Positions 45,314 through 55,283 of a DNA stretch of 64,000 bases are shown piece after piece (the first letter of the stretch is position 1; the number at the start of each line of letters is the position of its first letter). The notes under the pieces are model-generated. The model was not told the origin of the DNA. It was given only the letters and a program-made list of their open reading frames with translations, and searched no databases. The position numbers and the translations under genes were made by a program. The stretch comes from Thermoanaerobacterium thermosaccharolyticum DSM 571 (GTDB lineage: Bacteria; Bacillota; Thermoanaerobacteria; Thermoanaerobacterales; Thermoanaerobacteraceae): the NCBI RefSeq assembly GCF_000145615.1, contig NC_014410.1:848001-912000 (forward strand), in the 5' to 3' direction.

Positions 45314-46177
45314 ATGACACAAAATATTATGATGCCGTATAAAGTAAAACAAAGGCTTATTCAAGAGCATCTGGCAGAACCTCTAAAAGAAAAAAGTCGT
45401 ATACGAAAAATAGAAGATATTTTAGGACAAAGTGAAGCTGTCTTTAGAATATTAAATAACTTAAGAAAGGATAGGCCGAAAAACATTGTATTGCTAGGTC
45501 CTGAGGGAACCTGGAAGAAAGACATCTTAAGAGCATGTTTTAAAAAAGTGCAATATGAAGGCAGCAGTTTTTTTAAAAGTGGGGAATTTATAGAATATTA
45601 TCCAGAGAAAGACTACAGTGATGATTTAATATATACTACACTGTTTGGACGTTTAGAAGAAATTGATTGTGTTTCAATGAAAATACAGAGGCTAAAAATT
45701 GGTCTTGTTACACGAGCAAATAAAGGAATACTTTATATAAATAATATAGAAAATATAAAGAAGAATGTCATTTTTAAACTAATAGATGTTATAAATGAAA
45801 AAAAGGTAAAGTCTGGTAAAATACGTATTTCAGAGGGAACTCCAGAATATTTAAAACGTTTTTTAATAGAAGGATTGCCAGCAGATTTTTGCTTAGCAGT
45901 AAATGCAATTGATATTAAGGCGGTACCTGAAGCTATGTTAAGCATCTGTGATATTGTATCTTTTAAAAAACAAGATAAAAGTGAGTTGAAAGAGTTAATT
46001 AAAAAAACTGCTGATGAAGGTTTATTCTATATAGAAGATGATGTGTGCGATGAAATTGCCAGTATAGCAAAGAGCGGTGAAGATGCGGTTAGAATACTGC
46101 AGCACGTTGCACTTAGTGCTCTTAAAAATGGAAGAAGCAAAATAATAAAAGAGGACTTAGATAGCTTGATTTTCTAG
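45314..46177 (+). CDS. Degenerate LonB-like AAA+ protein without protease domain
   Basis: 287 residues aligned by pattern with the ATPase part of LonB, the gene found between clpX and lonA in Bacillus: ILGQSEAV, GPEGTWKK at the Walker A site (62-69), VTRANKGILYINNIE at the Walker B site (about 139-146) and LIEGLPADFCLAVNA. Walker A has lost its GKT (now WKK), Walker B reads NN in place of DE, and the C-terminal Lon protease domain is absent. ATP hydrolysis is therefore unlikely. The frame is open and has a good RBS, which argues for a kept, non-catalytic role. Assignment rests on position and motif order. Confidence 0.72.
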   Translation: MTQNIMMPYKVKQRLIQEHLAEPLKEKSRIRKIEDILGQSEAVFRILNNLRKDRPKNIVLLGPEGTWKKDILRACFKKVQYEGSSFFKSGEFIEYYPEKDYSDDLIYTTLFGRLEEIDCVSMKIQRLKIGLVTRANKGILYINNIENIKKNVIFKLIDVINEKKVKSGKIRISEGTPEYLKRFLIEGLPADFCLAVNAIDIKAVPEAMLSICDIVSFKKQDKSELKELIKKTADEGLFYIEDDVCDEIASIAKSGEDAVRILQHVALSALKNGRSKIIKEDLDSLIF

Positions 46178-46247
46178 TTTTTGAGATTGAAATATTTTAA
46201 TGTATAATATACTTATCAATAGGCCAATAGACAAAAGAGGTGACATT

Positions 46248-48614
46248 ATGGACAAGAAATACATACTGCCGATGGTCCCATTAAGAGGTTTAACTGTATT
46301 TCCGTATATGGTTTTACATTTTGATGTAGGAAGAGGAAAATCGGTTAAGGCTATTGAAGAAGCCATGCTTAGAAATCAGCTTGTCTTTTTAGTTACGCAA
46401 AAACATGCTGATATTGATGAACCTACAATAGATGATATATATAGCGTTGGTACGATTACGAAAGTAAAACAGATGTTGAGGCTTCCTGGCGAAGTTGTAA
46501 GAGTTCTTGTTGAAGGTATATCAAGGGCTGAATTAAAGAATCTGATAAGTTCTGAAAGTTTTTTTGAAGTCGAGGTTATAGAGAAAATAGACAATACTGA
46601 GATACAAAAAGACAGTGAATTGGAAGCATTGATGAGAAGCGTGACATCGGCTTTTGAGGAATATATTAGTATTTCATCAAAAATACCATTAGACAGTATT
46701 TACAATGTTGTATCTGTAGAAGAGCCGGGAAGGCTTGCTGACGTTATAACAGAGCATTTAAGCTTAAATCAAAGCCAAAATCAAGAGCTTTTAGAGTGTT
46801 TTGATACGAAGGAAAGATTAGAGAAGCTATTAGGGTTTATATTGAAAGAGCTTGATATACTTGAAATAGAGAAAAAAATAAATATGCGGGTCCACAAACA
46901 GATAGACAAAAGCCAAAGGGAGTATTATTTAAGAGAGCAATTAAAAGCTATAAAAGCCGAACTTGGAGAATCTGATGAAATAGATCAGGAAATAGATGAA
47001 TATGAAGAAAAAATCGAGTCAAAAGATTTGCCTGATTATGTTAAAGAAAAAGCTAAAGAAGAGTTGAGAAGATTAAGCAGGATGGGGCCAGGATCTGCAG
47101 AAGGATCCGTTGTTAGGACGTACATAGATTGGCTTTTGGACTTGCCGTGGAATGAAGAGACAAAAGACGTGCTTGACCTTAAAAGAGCAGAAAAAATTTT
47201 GAATGAAGATCACTACGGATTAAAGAAAGTAAAAGAGAGGATTTTGGAGTTTTTAGCAGTAAGAAGTTATCACGAAAAGATGAAAAGCCCGATTCTATGC
47301 CTTGTAGGTCCTCCTGGCGTAGGAAAGACATCCCTTGGAAAATCTATCGCAAGGGCAATGAATAGAAAATTTGTAAGGTTGTCTTTAGGTGGAGTTAGAG
47401 ATGAAGCTGAGATAAGAGGACATAGAAGGACATATGTGGGGGCAATACCTGGTGGAATAATTAATTCATTAAAGATTGCGGGTTCCAAAAATCCAGTTTT
47501 TCTTTTGGATGAGATAGACAAGATGAGTTCTGATTTTAGGGGTGATCCAGCATCAGCAATGCTGGAAGTTTTGGATCCAGAGCAAAACTCTACATACAGG
47601 GATCATTACATTGATTTGCCATTTGATTTGTCAAGGGTGCTTTTTATAACAACAGCTAATACATTAGACACAATACCAGCTCCACTTCTTGACAGAATGG
47701 AAGTCATATATATATCTGGATATACGGAAGAAGAAAAATTGCACATTGCAAAAGAACATTTGGTTCCCAAAATATTAAAAGAACACGGAGCAACTGATGA
47801 AATTATAAAGATACAAGACTCAGCTATCATCGGCATAATATCAGAGTACACAAGGGAAGCGGGTGTGAGGGCGTTAGAGCAGAATATAGCAAAAGTTGTA
47901 AGAAAGTCCATTAAAACTATAGTGGAAGATAAAGCCAAGTCAATAAAAGTCGGGAAACAAAATCTGCAAAAATACCTTGGAAAGCCACTATTTAGGATAG
48001 ACAAAGCAAACTTGCAAAACAAAGTAGGCATGGTTACTGGCCTTGCATGGACTAGAGTTGGCGGTGACACGCTTACAGTTGAAGCAACTACTATGCCTGG
48101 GACAGGAAAACTTACGTTGACAGGGCAATTAGGAGATGTCATGAAAGAATCTGCACAGGCAGGATTCAGCTATATAAGATCTAATGCTGATACATTGGGT
48201 ATAAATAAAGATTTTTACAAAAACCTGGACATACACATCCATGTGCCAGAAGGCGCAATACCAAAAGATGGTCCGTCTGCTGGCATAACAATGGTGACAG
48301 CGATGGTTTCAGCCATTAAAAAGGTACCGGTAAGAGGTGATATAGCCATGACAGGTGAAATCACACTGACCGGAAAAGTATTGCCTATTGGCGGCTTAAA
48401 GGAAAAAGTTTTGGCTGCCCACAGGGCCGGTATACTTAAGATAATTGCACCAGCAGATAATAAAAGGGATTTAGACGAGATACCGCAAAGTGTCAAGAAG
48501 AAGTTGGAATTCAAGTTTGTGTCAAATATCGATGAAGTCTTAAAAATATCGTTAGTAGGTGAGAATTCAGATGAAAATCAAATCAATAGAGCTCAAAGTT
48601 GCTGCATACAATAA
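46248..48614 (+). CDS. lon: ATP-dependent protease Lon
   Basis: 788-residue LonA. N-terminal LAN domain (PMVPLRGLTVFPYMVLHFDV), coiled middle, Walker A GPPGVGKT near 355, Walker B FLLDEIDKM, catalytic Ser in DGPSAGITM near 676 and Lys in GGLKEKVLAAHRAG. The ATG at 46248 follows GAGGTGA; the in-frame start at 46200 lacks a site. The end overlaps engB by 44 bp. Confidence 0.96.
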   Translation: MDKKYILPMVPLRGLTVFPYMVLHFDVGRGKSVKAIEEAMLRNQLVFLVTQKHADIDEPTIDDIYSVGTITKVKQMLRLPGEVVRVLVEGISRAELKNLISSESFFEVEVIEKIDNTEIQKDSELEALMRSVTSAFEEYISISSKIPLDSIYNVVSVEEPGRLADVITEHLSLNQSQNQELLECFDTKERLEKLLGFILKELDILEIEKKINMRVHKQIDKSQREYYLREQLKAIKAELGESDEIDQEIDEYEEKIESKDLPDYVKEKAKEELRRLSRMGPGSAEGSVVRTYIDWLLDLPWNEETKDVLDLKRAEKILNEDHYGLKKVKERILEFLAVRSYHEKMKSPILCLVGPPGVGKTSLGKSIARAMNRKFVRLSLGGVRDEAEIRGHRRTYVGAIPGGIINSLKIAGSKNPVFLLDEIDKMSSDFRGDPASAMLEVLDPEQNSTYRDHYIDLPFDLSRVLFITTANTLDTIPAPLLDRMEVIYISGYTEEEKLHIAKEHLVPKILKEHGATDEIIKIQDSAIIGIISEYTREAGVRALEQNIAKVVRKSIKTIVEDKAKSIKVGKQNLQKYLGKPLFRIDKANLQNKVGMVTGLAWTRVGGDTLTVEATTMPGTGKLTLTGQLGDVMKESAQAGFSYIRSNADTLGINKDFYKNLDIHIHVPEGAIPKDGPSAGITMVTAMVSAIKKVPVRGDIAMTGEITLTGKVLPIGGLKEKVLAAHRAGILKIIAPADNKRDLDEIPQSVKKKLEFKFVSNIDEVLKISLVGENSDENQINRAQSCCIQ

Positions 48615-49173
48615 AAACCAATATCCAGATGACGGGCTAACACAAATTGCTGTAATAGGCAGGTCGAATGTAGGCAAATCATCCTTTATAAATACCATAG
48701 TTAACAGGAAAAATTTCGCAAGAGTTAGTCAGAAACCGGGAAAGACGCAAGGTATTAATTTTTACCTTGTAAATAATTCATTTTACTTAGTTGATCTTCC
48801 TGGCTATGGCTATGCTGAGGTTTCAAAAGAAATGAAAAAACAGTGGTCAATAAATATTGAGACTTACTTAAATGTTTCAGAATATCTCAAAGGGGCAATA
48901 ATGCTTGTAGACATCAGGCATAAGCCCACAGATGATGATGTTCTAATGATGAATTATTTAAAACATAGAAATTTAAATTATGTTGTTGTTGCCACAAAGT
49001 CAGATAAGCTGAATAGGCAAGAAATTCAAAGGTCGCTAAATGTCATATCTGAGACACTTGAAGTCGATAAAGGTAAAATTGTACCTTTTTCATCTTTGAA
49101 GAAAACAGGTGTAGATAATATCTACACCTATTTAGATTCTATTCTTGAGGACAATAAAAGAATTGAAGATTAA
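48571..49173 (+). CDS. engB: Ribosome biogenesis GTPase EngB/YsxC
   Basis: GTP-binding protein needed for 50S assembly. G1 GRSNVGKSS, G3 DLPGYGYAEV, G4 TKSDKL. 200 residues. ATG at 48571 after TAGGTGAG; the in-frame GTG at 48559 is part of that region. Coupled to lon. Confidence 0.93.
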   Translation: MKIKSIELKVAAYNKNQYPDDGLTQIAVIGRSNVGKSSFINTIVNRKNFARVSQKPGKTQGINFYLVNNSFYLVDLPGYGYAEVSKEMKKQWSINIETYLNVSEYLKGAIMLVDIRHKPTDDDVLMMNYLKHRNLNYVVVATKSDKLNRQEIQRSLNVISETLEVDKGKIVPFSSLKKTGVDNIYTYLDSILEDNKRIED

Positions 49174-49259
49174 TGACGATAATGGAGAATTATTCAGTGT
49201 ATTCGTTAAATATCAGTTAATTTGATTAAAAATGAAGTTATATGATGTGTGATTGACAT

Positions 49260-49288
49260 TTGCTATTGAAAAGTACCGGTTGTATAAT
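49260..49288 (+). promoter_or_regulatory. Promoter of the potassium-transport transcript
   Basis: TTGCTA, 17-bp spacer, TATAAT, immediately upstream of the c-di-AMP riboswitch. Confidence 0.6.
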
Positions 49289-49289
49289 T

Positions 49290-49420
49290 AAGGTAATGAA
49301 ATAAGCCTAATTCCAATGGAAACGGGGGGCCCAATAACTGGGGCGAAATTCGAAAGAATAGGGTTAAGTTCTCTTAAATCCTAGCCCGACAGCTAACCTC
49401 GTAGGCTTTTAAGGGAGAAG
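49290..49420 (+). ncRNA. c-di-AMP riboswitch (ydaO/yuaA class)
   Basis: The conserved blocks of the ydaO element are present in order: GGGGGGCCCAAT with GGGGCGAA, a variable hairpin, then CCCGACAGCTAACCTCG and TAGGC and a closing purine run. Start and end are approximate. High c-di-AMP should switch off the downstream K+ uptake genes through the following terminator. Confidence 0.9.
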
Positions 49421-49422
49421 TT

Positions 49423-49452
49423 AAAAAACTTGAAGACTTCAGGTTTTTTATA
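49423..49452 (+). terminator. Riboswitch-controlled terminator
   Basis: Stem AAAAAACTTGA/TCAGGTTTTTT with a short loop, followed by TATATTTTT, between the aptamer and the transporter gene. A nine-codon ORF at 49472-49501 with GGGGGG upstream (MIAKKDDAG) follows it and may be a leader or chance. Confidence 0.7.
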
Positions 49453-49579
49453 TTTTTGGGGGGAAATTGCAATGATTGCTAAAAAAGATGATGCTGGATA
49501 AACATAAAGCATTTCTACTATTAATGAGATCGTGGAAAATAAATTTCAATAATTGAGCATTATATTTGGAGATGAAGAA

Positions 49580-50938
49580 ATGACTGTAAGGCAAAAAGTA
49601 CAGCATACTTTAAGCACTATAACGCCGATACAGGTGCTTGCCTTAGGGTTTGCTGCAGTAATATTAGTAGGAACATTTGTCCTAATGCTCCCTATATCCT
49701 CGAGAAATAATAACACGACTGATTTTACAACTGCTTTGTTTACAGCAACATCAGCAACATGTGTTACAGGCTTGGTAGTAGTTGATACTGGAACATATTG
49801 GTCTAGGTTTGGTCAGACGGTTATTATGCTTCTCATACAAATAGGCGGACTGGGATTTATGTCATTTGCAACCCTTTTATTTATGATAATGGGTAAAAAA
49901 ATAACTTTCAAAGAAAGGCTTGTTATGCAGGAAGCCATGAGTGCTCTGACACCGCAAGGTATAGTTAGGCTTATAAGATATGCACTTATAAGCACATTTG
50001 TAATTGAAGGCATTGGCGCAGCGTTATTATCATTTAAGTTTATTCCTCAATTCGGACTTTGGGAAGGGATTTTTAAAGGGATATTTCATTCAGTATCTGC
50101 CTATAATAATGCTGGATTTGATATTTTTGGTAATTTTAAAAGTTTGACGCAGTACACTGAAAGCTTCATTGTAAATTTTGTGATAATGGCATTGATCGTT
50201 CTTGGCGGTTTAGGATTTACAGTGCAGTATGAGATAATCGATAAAAGATATTTTAAAAAGTTTTCTCTACACTCAAAAGTTGTAATCATAACGACATCAA
50301 TTTTAATCGTGGTCGGTGCTTTAATATTTTATTTATTAGAGCATGACAATCCTGAAACGATGAAATACCTTTCATTTAAAGGGAAAGTACTATCATCATT
50401 ATTCGCATCTATAACGCCTAGGACTGCTGGATTTAACACCATTGATATTGCAAAGATGACAGATGCTTCAAATTTCTTTACAGTCATATTGATGTTTATA
50501 GGTGCATCACCTGGTTCTACAGGTGGTGGTATAAAAACATCAACGTTTGCAGTCATCGTAATGACTCTGTTGTCAGTAATAAAAGGCAGAGAAGATACGG
50601 AAATACTAGACAAAAGAATTCCGAAAGATGAAGTATATAGGGCACTTTCAGTTGTTTGCATAAGTATGTTTATAGTGCTTTTTGATGTTTTACTTTTATC
50701 AGTATTTGAGAAAGCAAACTTTCTGCCAATTTTCTACGAAGTTATATCAGCGTTTGGCACTGTAGGTCTCACAATGGGTTTGACGCCGCATCTAGATATT
50801 ACTGGAAGGATAATAATAGTATTGACAATGTATGCAGGAAGAGTGGGGCCGTTGACAGTTATATATGCGCTAGTTCGCAAACATGCAAATACAAATGCGG
50901 TGATGAAATACCCTGAGGGCAATGTACTGATCGGTTAG
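49580..50938 (+). CDS. ktrB: Potassium transporter, TrkH/KtrB family
   Basis: 452-residue membrane K+ uptake subunit with four pore-like repeats; conserved TSATCVTGLV, SAYNNAGFD, TPRTAGFNT and SAFGTVGLTMGL filters are visible. Start at 49580 after GGAGATG; the in-frame TTG at 49553 lacks a site. Controlled by the c-di-AMP riboswitch and paired with the RCK gene 11 bp later. Symbol chosen by Firmicute usage; trkH would also be fair. Confidence 0.92.
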   Translation: MTVRQKVQHTLSTITPIQVLALGFAAVILVGTFVLMLPISSRNNNTTDFTTALFTATSATCVTGLVVVDTGTYWSRFGQTVIMLLIQIGGLGFMSFATLLFMIMGKKITFKERLVMQEAMSALTPQGIVRLIRYALISTFVIEGIGAALLSFKFIPQFGLWEGIFKGIFHSVSAYNNAGFDIFGNFKSLTQYTESFIVNFVIMALIVLGGLGFTVQYEIIDKRYFKKFSLHSKVVIITTSILIVVGALIFYLLEHDNPETMKYLSFKGKVLSSLFASITPRTAGFNTIDIAKMTDASNFFTVILMFIGASPGSTGGGIKTSTFAVIVMTLLSVIKGREDTEILDKRIPKDEVYRALSVVCISMFIVLFDVLLLSVFEKANFLPIFYEVISAFGTVGLTMGLTPHLDITGRIIIVLTMYAGRVGPLTVIYALVRKHANTNAVMKYPEGNVLIG

Positions 50939-50949
50939 GAGGTCAAAAT

Positions 50950-51603
50950 GTGAGTGGAAAGCAATTTGTAGTAATAGGCTTAGGAAGATTTGGGTCAAGT
51001 GTTGCAAAGACGCTGTATACACTTGGATGTGATGTGCTTGCAATAGATAGTTCTGAAGAATTAGTTCAGAACATTTCAGATAGCGTAACTAGAGCAGTAC
51101 AGGCTGATGCGACAGACGAAAAAGTCCTAAGATCTTTAGGTGTAAGAAACTTTGATGTTGCAATAATAGGCACTGGAACAGACATACAAACGAGCCTTTT
51201 GGTTACACTTATGGTAAAAGAGCTTGGTGTAAAAACAGTCGTAGCAAAAGCGCAGAATGAACTTCATGCAAAAGTATTGCTTAAAATTGGCGCAGATAGA
51301 GTCATATTTCCAGAAAAGGAAGCAGGAGTAAAATTAGCTTACAGTCTCATATCATCGAATATACTTGATTTTATAGAGCTCTCGCCAGAGTACAACATCG
51401 TTGAAATAATAGCCATTAGAGACTGGATAGGCAAATCTTTGAATGAGTTGAAACTAAGACAAAGGTTTGGCTTAAATATTATTGCGATAAAAAGGGGAAA
51501 TAATATTAAAATTACTCCTTCTGCTGACGATATAATAATGGAAGGCGATAATTTGGTTGTGATTGCGTCAACAGACGATATAAATAAGTTGAATCACAAT
51601 TAA
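50950..51603 (+). CDS. ktrA: Potassium uptake regulatory RCK protein (TrkA/KtrA)
   Basis: 217 residues: RCK-N Rossmann domain (GLGRFGSSVAKTL, nucleotide-binding Asp in VLAIDSS) and RCK-C domain at the end, which in Firmicutes is a second c-di-AMP target. GTG start at 50950 with TAGGAGG upstream. Forms the gate of the KtrB channel. Confidence 0.92.
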   Translation: MSGKQFVVIGLGRFGSSVAKTLYTLGCDVLAIDSSEELVQNISDSVTRAVQADATDEKVLRSLGVRNFDVAIIGTGTDIQTSLLVTLMVKELGVKTVVAKAQNELHAKVLLKIGADRVIFPEKEAGVKLAYSLISSNILDFIELSPEYNIVEIIAIRDWIGKSLNELKLRQRFGLNIIAIKRGNNIKITPSADDIIMEGDNLVVIASTDDINKLNHN

Positions 51604-51730
51604 AATGGAAGACGGAAGAGATAGATAATTGTCAAAATAATGAAGTTTTCAAATTATGAAAACAATATTTGAAATTTACATTCTGAAGTATTATAATTGT
51701 AGTTATCAATGAGAGAAAGGGGTGATACGA

Positions 51731-52387
51731 GTGGAGATAGGACAGTCGGTAGTATTTACAATCCCTATTTTAGGCGGTATTCCTGTGACGACAACAGTTG
51801 TAGTAACGTGGATAATAATGATCATACTTACTATAGCATCACTTATCGTTACAAGAGGCTGGAAACTTGTTCCTACAGGTGTGCAGAATTTTGTTGAAAC
51901 TATAGTAGATGGCTTAAATTCATTTACTAAAGATGCCCTTGGTGAGTATTGGTCATCATTTGCACCTTATCTTGGAACAGTGGCTTTGTATTTAATATTG
52001 GCAAATACTATCGATTTATTTGGATTAACACCTCCAACGAAAGATTTAAGTGCCACATCAGCACTGGCTATTATGTCTATCATAGTAGTCATAATTGCAT
52101 CTGTTAAGGCGAGGGGTATAAAAGGATATGCAAAATCATTTTTTGAACCGATGCCTATTAATTTTCCCATGAAAGTACTTGATATGTTCACAAGACCGTT
52201 GTCATTGGCAGCCAGGTTATTTGGCAATATTACTGCAGCATTTATAATAATGGATTTAATAAGTAAAGTAGCACCAATAGTCGTTCCAGCCATATTCAGC
52301 ATTTACTTCGATTTGTTTGATGGTGCACTTCAGATGGTAGTATTTGTGTTTTTGACAATGCTTTATATTGAAGAAGCTGTAGAATGA
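51731..52387 (+). CDS. atpB: ATP synthase Fo subunit a
   Basis: Stator channel subunit of 218 residues with five or six membrane helices. The essential Arg lies in PLSLAARLFGNI. GTG at 51731 with AAAGGGGTG upstream (an in-frame GTG at 51722 lies on that site). First gene of the atp operon; no atpI gene precedes it. Confidence 0.93.
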   Translation: MEIGQSVVFTIPILGGIPVTTTVVVTWIIMIILTIASLIVTRGWKLVPTGVQNFVETIVDGLNSFTKDALGEYWSSFAPYLGTVALYLILANTIDLFGLTPPTKDLSATSALAIMSIIVVIIASVKARGIKGYAKSFFEPMPINFPMKVLDMFTRPLSLAARLFGNITAAFIIMDLISKVAPIVVPAIFSIYFDLFDGALQMVVFVFLTMLYIEEAVE

Positions 52388-52472
52388 AAGCAAGTTAATT
52401 TATAATAAAAAATTGATATTAGAAAGATTTATGTGTAAAATATAAATAAAAAAATAAAAGGAGAGATGAGAA

Positions 52473-52697
52473 ATGAATTTATTGGCAATAGGAGCAGGAA
52501 TTGCAGCTATAACTGGTATTGGTGCAGGAATTGGTATAGGTATAGCTACAGGAAAGGCGGTTGAAGCTGTATCAAGGCAGCCGGAGGCAAGAGGTAGTAT
52601 AATGCAACTTTTACTTCTAGGTGGCGCTTTATCTGAAGCAACTGCTATATATGGGTTATTAGTTGCTTTTTTGATAATATTTTTCATGAAAGCATAA
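52473..52697 (+). CDS. atpE: ATP synthase Fo subunit c
   Basis: 74-residue two-helix rotor subunit with polar loop RQPEARG and ion-binding Glu in [12 protein letters not shown]. The first helix reads [11 protein letters not shown], with Ile where Na+-type rings have Gln, and Ala follows the Glu where they have Ser. This favours H+ coupling. Confidence 0.95.
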   Translation: MNLLAIGAGIAAITGIGAGIGIGIATGKAVEAVSRQPEARGSIMQLLLLGGALSEATAIYGLLVAFLIIFFMKA

Positions 52698-52719
52698 TGA
52701 TACGAAAGAAGGTAATAAT

Positions 52720-53208
52720 TTGAGCCTTATAAATCCGTATACTTTTATTTTTACCATCATAAATCTTGTTGTTTTGTACTTGATATTGAGAAAGTTTCTA
52801 TTTAAACCAGTGACAAAATTTATGGAAGAAAGGTCACAAAAGATCAGGAATTCATTGGAGGAAGCAGATAGGAAAGTTCATGAAGCTAATGATTTAAAAG
52901 CACAGTATGAAGAAATATTAAAAAAAGCAGACGATGAGGGCAAAGCTATCATCGATAGAGCAGAAAAATATGCTAAAGAAAAGGCAGAAAAGATAATAGA
53001 AGAGGCAAATACAGAAGCGAAAGCCATAATAGAAAGGGCAAAAGAGGAAGCAGAGACAGAGAAGATTAAAGCAATGCACGATTTAAGAGTTAACTTGTCA
53101 CATCTTATAATAGAAGCTGCTTCGAAAGCCATTGGCAATATTAACGTTGATGATGATGAAATAATCAATGAGGTGGTTAAGGAGGCAGGTGCATCTTGGA
53201 ACAAGTAA
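52720..53208 (+). CDS. atpF: ATP synthase Fo subunit b
   Basis: 162 residues: one N-terminal membrane helix (about 5-27) followed by a long charged helix rich in Glu/Lys/Ala that forms the peripheral stalk. TTG start with GAAGG upstream; the end overlaps atpH by 13 bp. Confidence 0.92.
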   Translation: MSLINPYTFIFTIINLVVLYLILRKFLFKPVTKFMEERSQKIRNSLEEADRKVHEANDLKAQYEEILKKADDEGKAIIDRAEKYAKEKAEKIIEEANTEAKAIIERAKEEAETEKIKAMHDLRVNLSHLIIEAASKAIGNINVDDDEIINEVVKEAGASWNK

Positions 53209-53729
53209 TAGCGAAAAAATATGCACGTGCTCTTTTTAACGCAGCCAAAGAAAACGGCAATATCGAAAAGTATTATGACGAACTTAAAGGCATTTTAAAT
53301 ATGTTGAAAAATAAGCAAATATACAAAATTATTACAAATAGAGGAATCTATTTAAAACAAAAAATGAACTTTGTCGATGCGATTTTAGAAGGTTATGACA
53401 GAGAAGTAATCAACTTTTTAAAATTGATAATATCAAAGCACAGAGAATCAATTTTCGATGAGATATTTAATGAGTACAACAAATTGTACATGGACTACAA
53501 AGGAATCATAAATGCAATTCTAATTTCAGCACATCCATTGAACTCTGATACACTTGAAAGAATCAAAAATAGACTGGAATCAAATTTTAATAAGAAAGTT
53601 TATATAAACTCAACTGTGGACGAGTCTATACTTGGTGGGCTTAAGATATTAATAGGGAATAAAGTTATTGATGGATCTATAAAAGGAAAACTTGATACAC
53701 TTCTCAAGAATCTTGTAACTGCAAGTTGA
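53196..53729 (+). CDS. atpH: ATP synthase F1 subunit delta
   Basis: 177-residue stalk protein with the N-terminal KKYARALFNAAKENG signature and C-terminal GGLKILIGNKVIDGSIKGKL. TTG start at 53196 inside the end of atpF, downstream of AAGGAGG. Confidence 0.92.
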   Translation: MEQVIAKKYARALFNAAKENGNIEKYYDELKGILNMLKNKQIYKIITNRGIYLKQKMNFVDAILEGYDREVINFLKLIISKHRESIFDEIFNEYNKLYMDYKGIINAILISAHPLNSDTLERIKNRLESNFNKKVYINSTVDESILGGLKILIGNKVIDGSIKGKLDTLLKNLVTAS

Positions 53730-53762
53730 TAAAAAGTACTCTATAAAATAGAAGGTGAATAT

Positions 53763-55283
53763 ATGGATATAAAACCTGAAGAAATAACATCTATTCTGGA
53801 AAATAAAATAAAGAACTTTGATTTTACCATTAAGACAGAGGATGTAGGACATGTAATAACTGCTGGTGATGGAATTGCCAAGATATATGGACTTGATGAA
53901 GCTATATATGGCGAAATGGTTGAATTTGAAAATGGCGTCTACGGGATGGTTATGAACCTAGAAGAAGATAGCGTAGGCGTGATAGTTCTTGGCGATCCTG
54001 AAGCAATTAAAGAAGGTACTACTGTAAAACGTACCGGAAAAGTAGTTGAAGTACCTGTAGGATATGGTCTTTTAGGCAGAGTTGTAAATCCACTAGGTCA
54101 ACCTCTAGACGGTAAAGGACCTGTAAAAAGCGATGGAACAAGGCCTGTAGAATATCCAGCTCCACCTATTATAAAAAGAAAGCCTGTTGATACACCACTA
54201 CAGACTGGAATCTTGGCAATAGATGCTATGATTCCAATTGGTAGAGGGCAGAGAGAGCTAATAATTGGAGATAGGCAGACAGGAAAAACTGCTATTGCAG
54301 TTGATACAATAATAAACCAAAAAGATAAAGATGTTTACTGTATATATGTTGCAATCGGGCAAAAAGCCTCTACAATAGCTGGCCTTGTAAATACATTAGA
54401 GAAATTTGGGGCTATGTCTTATACGACTGTTGTAGCATCAACTGCCAGTGATTCTGCAGCACTGCAGTATTTAGCACCTTATGCTGGATGTGCAATGGCA
54501 GAGTATTTCATGTACAACAAGAAAGATGTCCTTATAGTATATGATGACCTTTCAAAACACGCAGTAGCTTACAGAACGATTTCGCTCCTTTTAAGAAGGC
54601 CACCAGGAAGAGAAGCATATCCTGGAGATGTATTCTACCTGCATTCAAGGCTACTAGAGCGCTCTGCAAGGCTTTCTGATGACATGGGTGGGGGATCAAT
54701 TACTGCACTGCCTATAATAGAAACCCTTGCAGGTGATATATCAGCATATATACCGACAAATGTCATATCAATAACAGATGGACAGATATATCTAGAATCA
54801 GAGCTATTCTATGCAGGCATTAGGCCAGCCATAAACGTAGGTCTATCGGTATCACGTGTTGGTGGTGCTGCGCAGAAAAAAGCCATGAAGAAAGTATCTG
54901 GCAGAATGAGATTGGAGCTTTCCCAGTACAGGGAACTGGAGGTATTTGCACAGTTTGGCTCAGATCTTGATAAATCGACGCTGGATTTACTAAAGCAAGG
55001 CGAGAGGATAGTCGAGATAACGAAACAGCCGAGGTACCAGCCGATTTCGATGGAAGATCAGGTCATAATGATATATACGGTTATGAATAAATACCTTATG
55101 GATGTAGAGCTTCAAGATGTAAAGAAATTTGTAAAAGATTTGTTGGAATTTATTGATATAAACTATCCGGATATTAAGAAAACTATAAGAGAGACAGGCA
55201 AGTTAGATGATGATACAATTGAAAAATTAAAGGCAGCCATCGAGGAGTATAAGAGCAAATACGCATCGAAAGGTGATGCATAA
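53763..55283 (+). CDS. atpA: ATP synthase F1 subunit alpha
   Basis: 506 residues. Walker A GDRQTGKT near 170, the alpha-specific [14 protein letters not shown] and the [13 protein letters not shown] region. Non-catalytic nucleotide-binding subunit. Its stop overlaps the atpG start by one base (TAATG). Confidence 0.97.
   Translation: MDIKPEEITSILENKIKNFDFTIKTEDVGHVITAGDGIAKIYGLDEAIYGEMVEFENGVYGMVMNLEEDSVGVIVLGDPEAIKEGTTVKRTGKVVEVPVGYGLLGRVVNPLGQPLDGKGPVKSDGTRPVEYPAPPIIKRKPVDTPLQTGILAIDAMIPIGRGQRELIIGDRQTGKTAIAVDTIINQKDKDVYCIYVAIGQKASTIAGLVNTLEKFGAMSYTTVVASTASDSAALQYLAPYAGCAMAEYFMYNKKDVLIVYDDLSKHAVAYRTISLLLRRPPGREAYPGDVFYLHSRLLERSARLSDDMGGGSITALPIIETLAGDISAYIPTNVISITDGQIYLESELFYAGIRPAINVGLSVSRVGGAAQKKAMKKVSGRMRLELSQYRELEVFAQFGSDLDKSTLDLLKQGERIVEITKQPRYQPISMEDQVIMIYTVMNKYLMDVELQDVKKFVKDLLEFIDINYPDIKKTIRETGKLDDDTIEKLKAAIEEYKSKYASKGDA

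Noticed and set aside
47606-48142. 178-codon open frame antisense to lon
   Set aside because: Fully inside the conserved lon ATPase/protease region with no RBS; shadow of the lon reading frame.
49253-49288. TTGACA upstream of the c-di-AMP riboswitch as the -35 box
   Set aside because: Spacing to TATAAT is 24 bp; TTGCTA at 49260 with a 17-bp spacer fits better.
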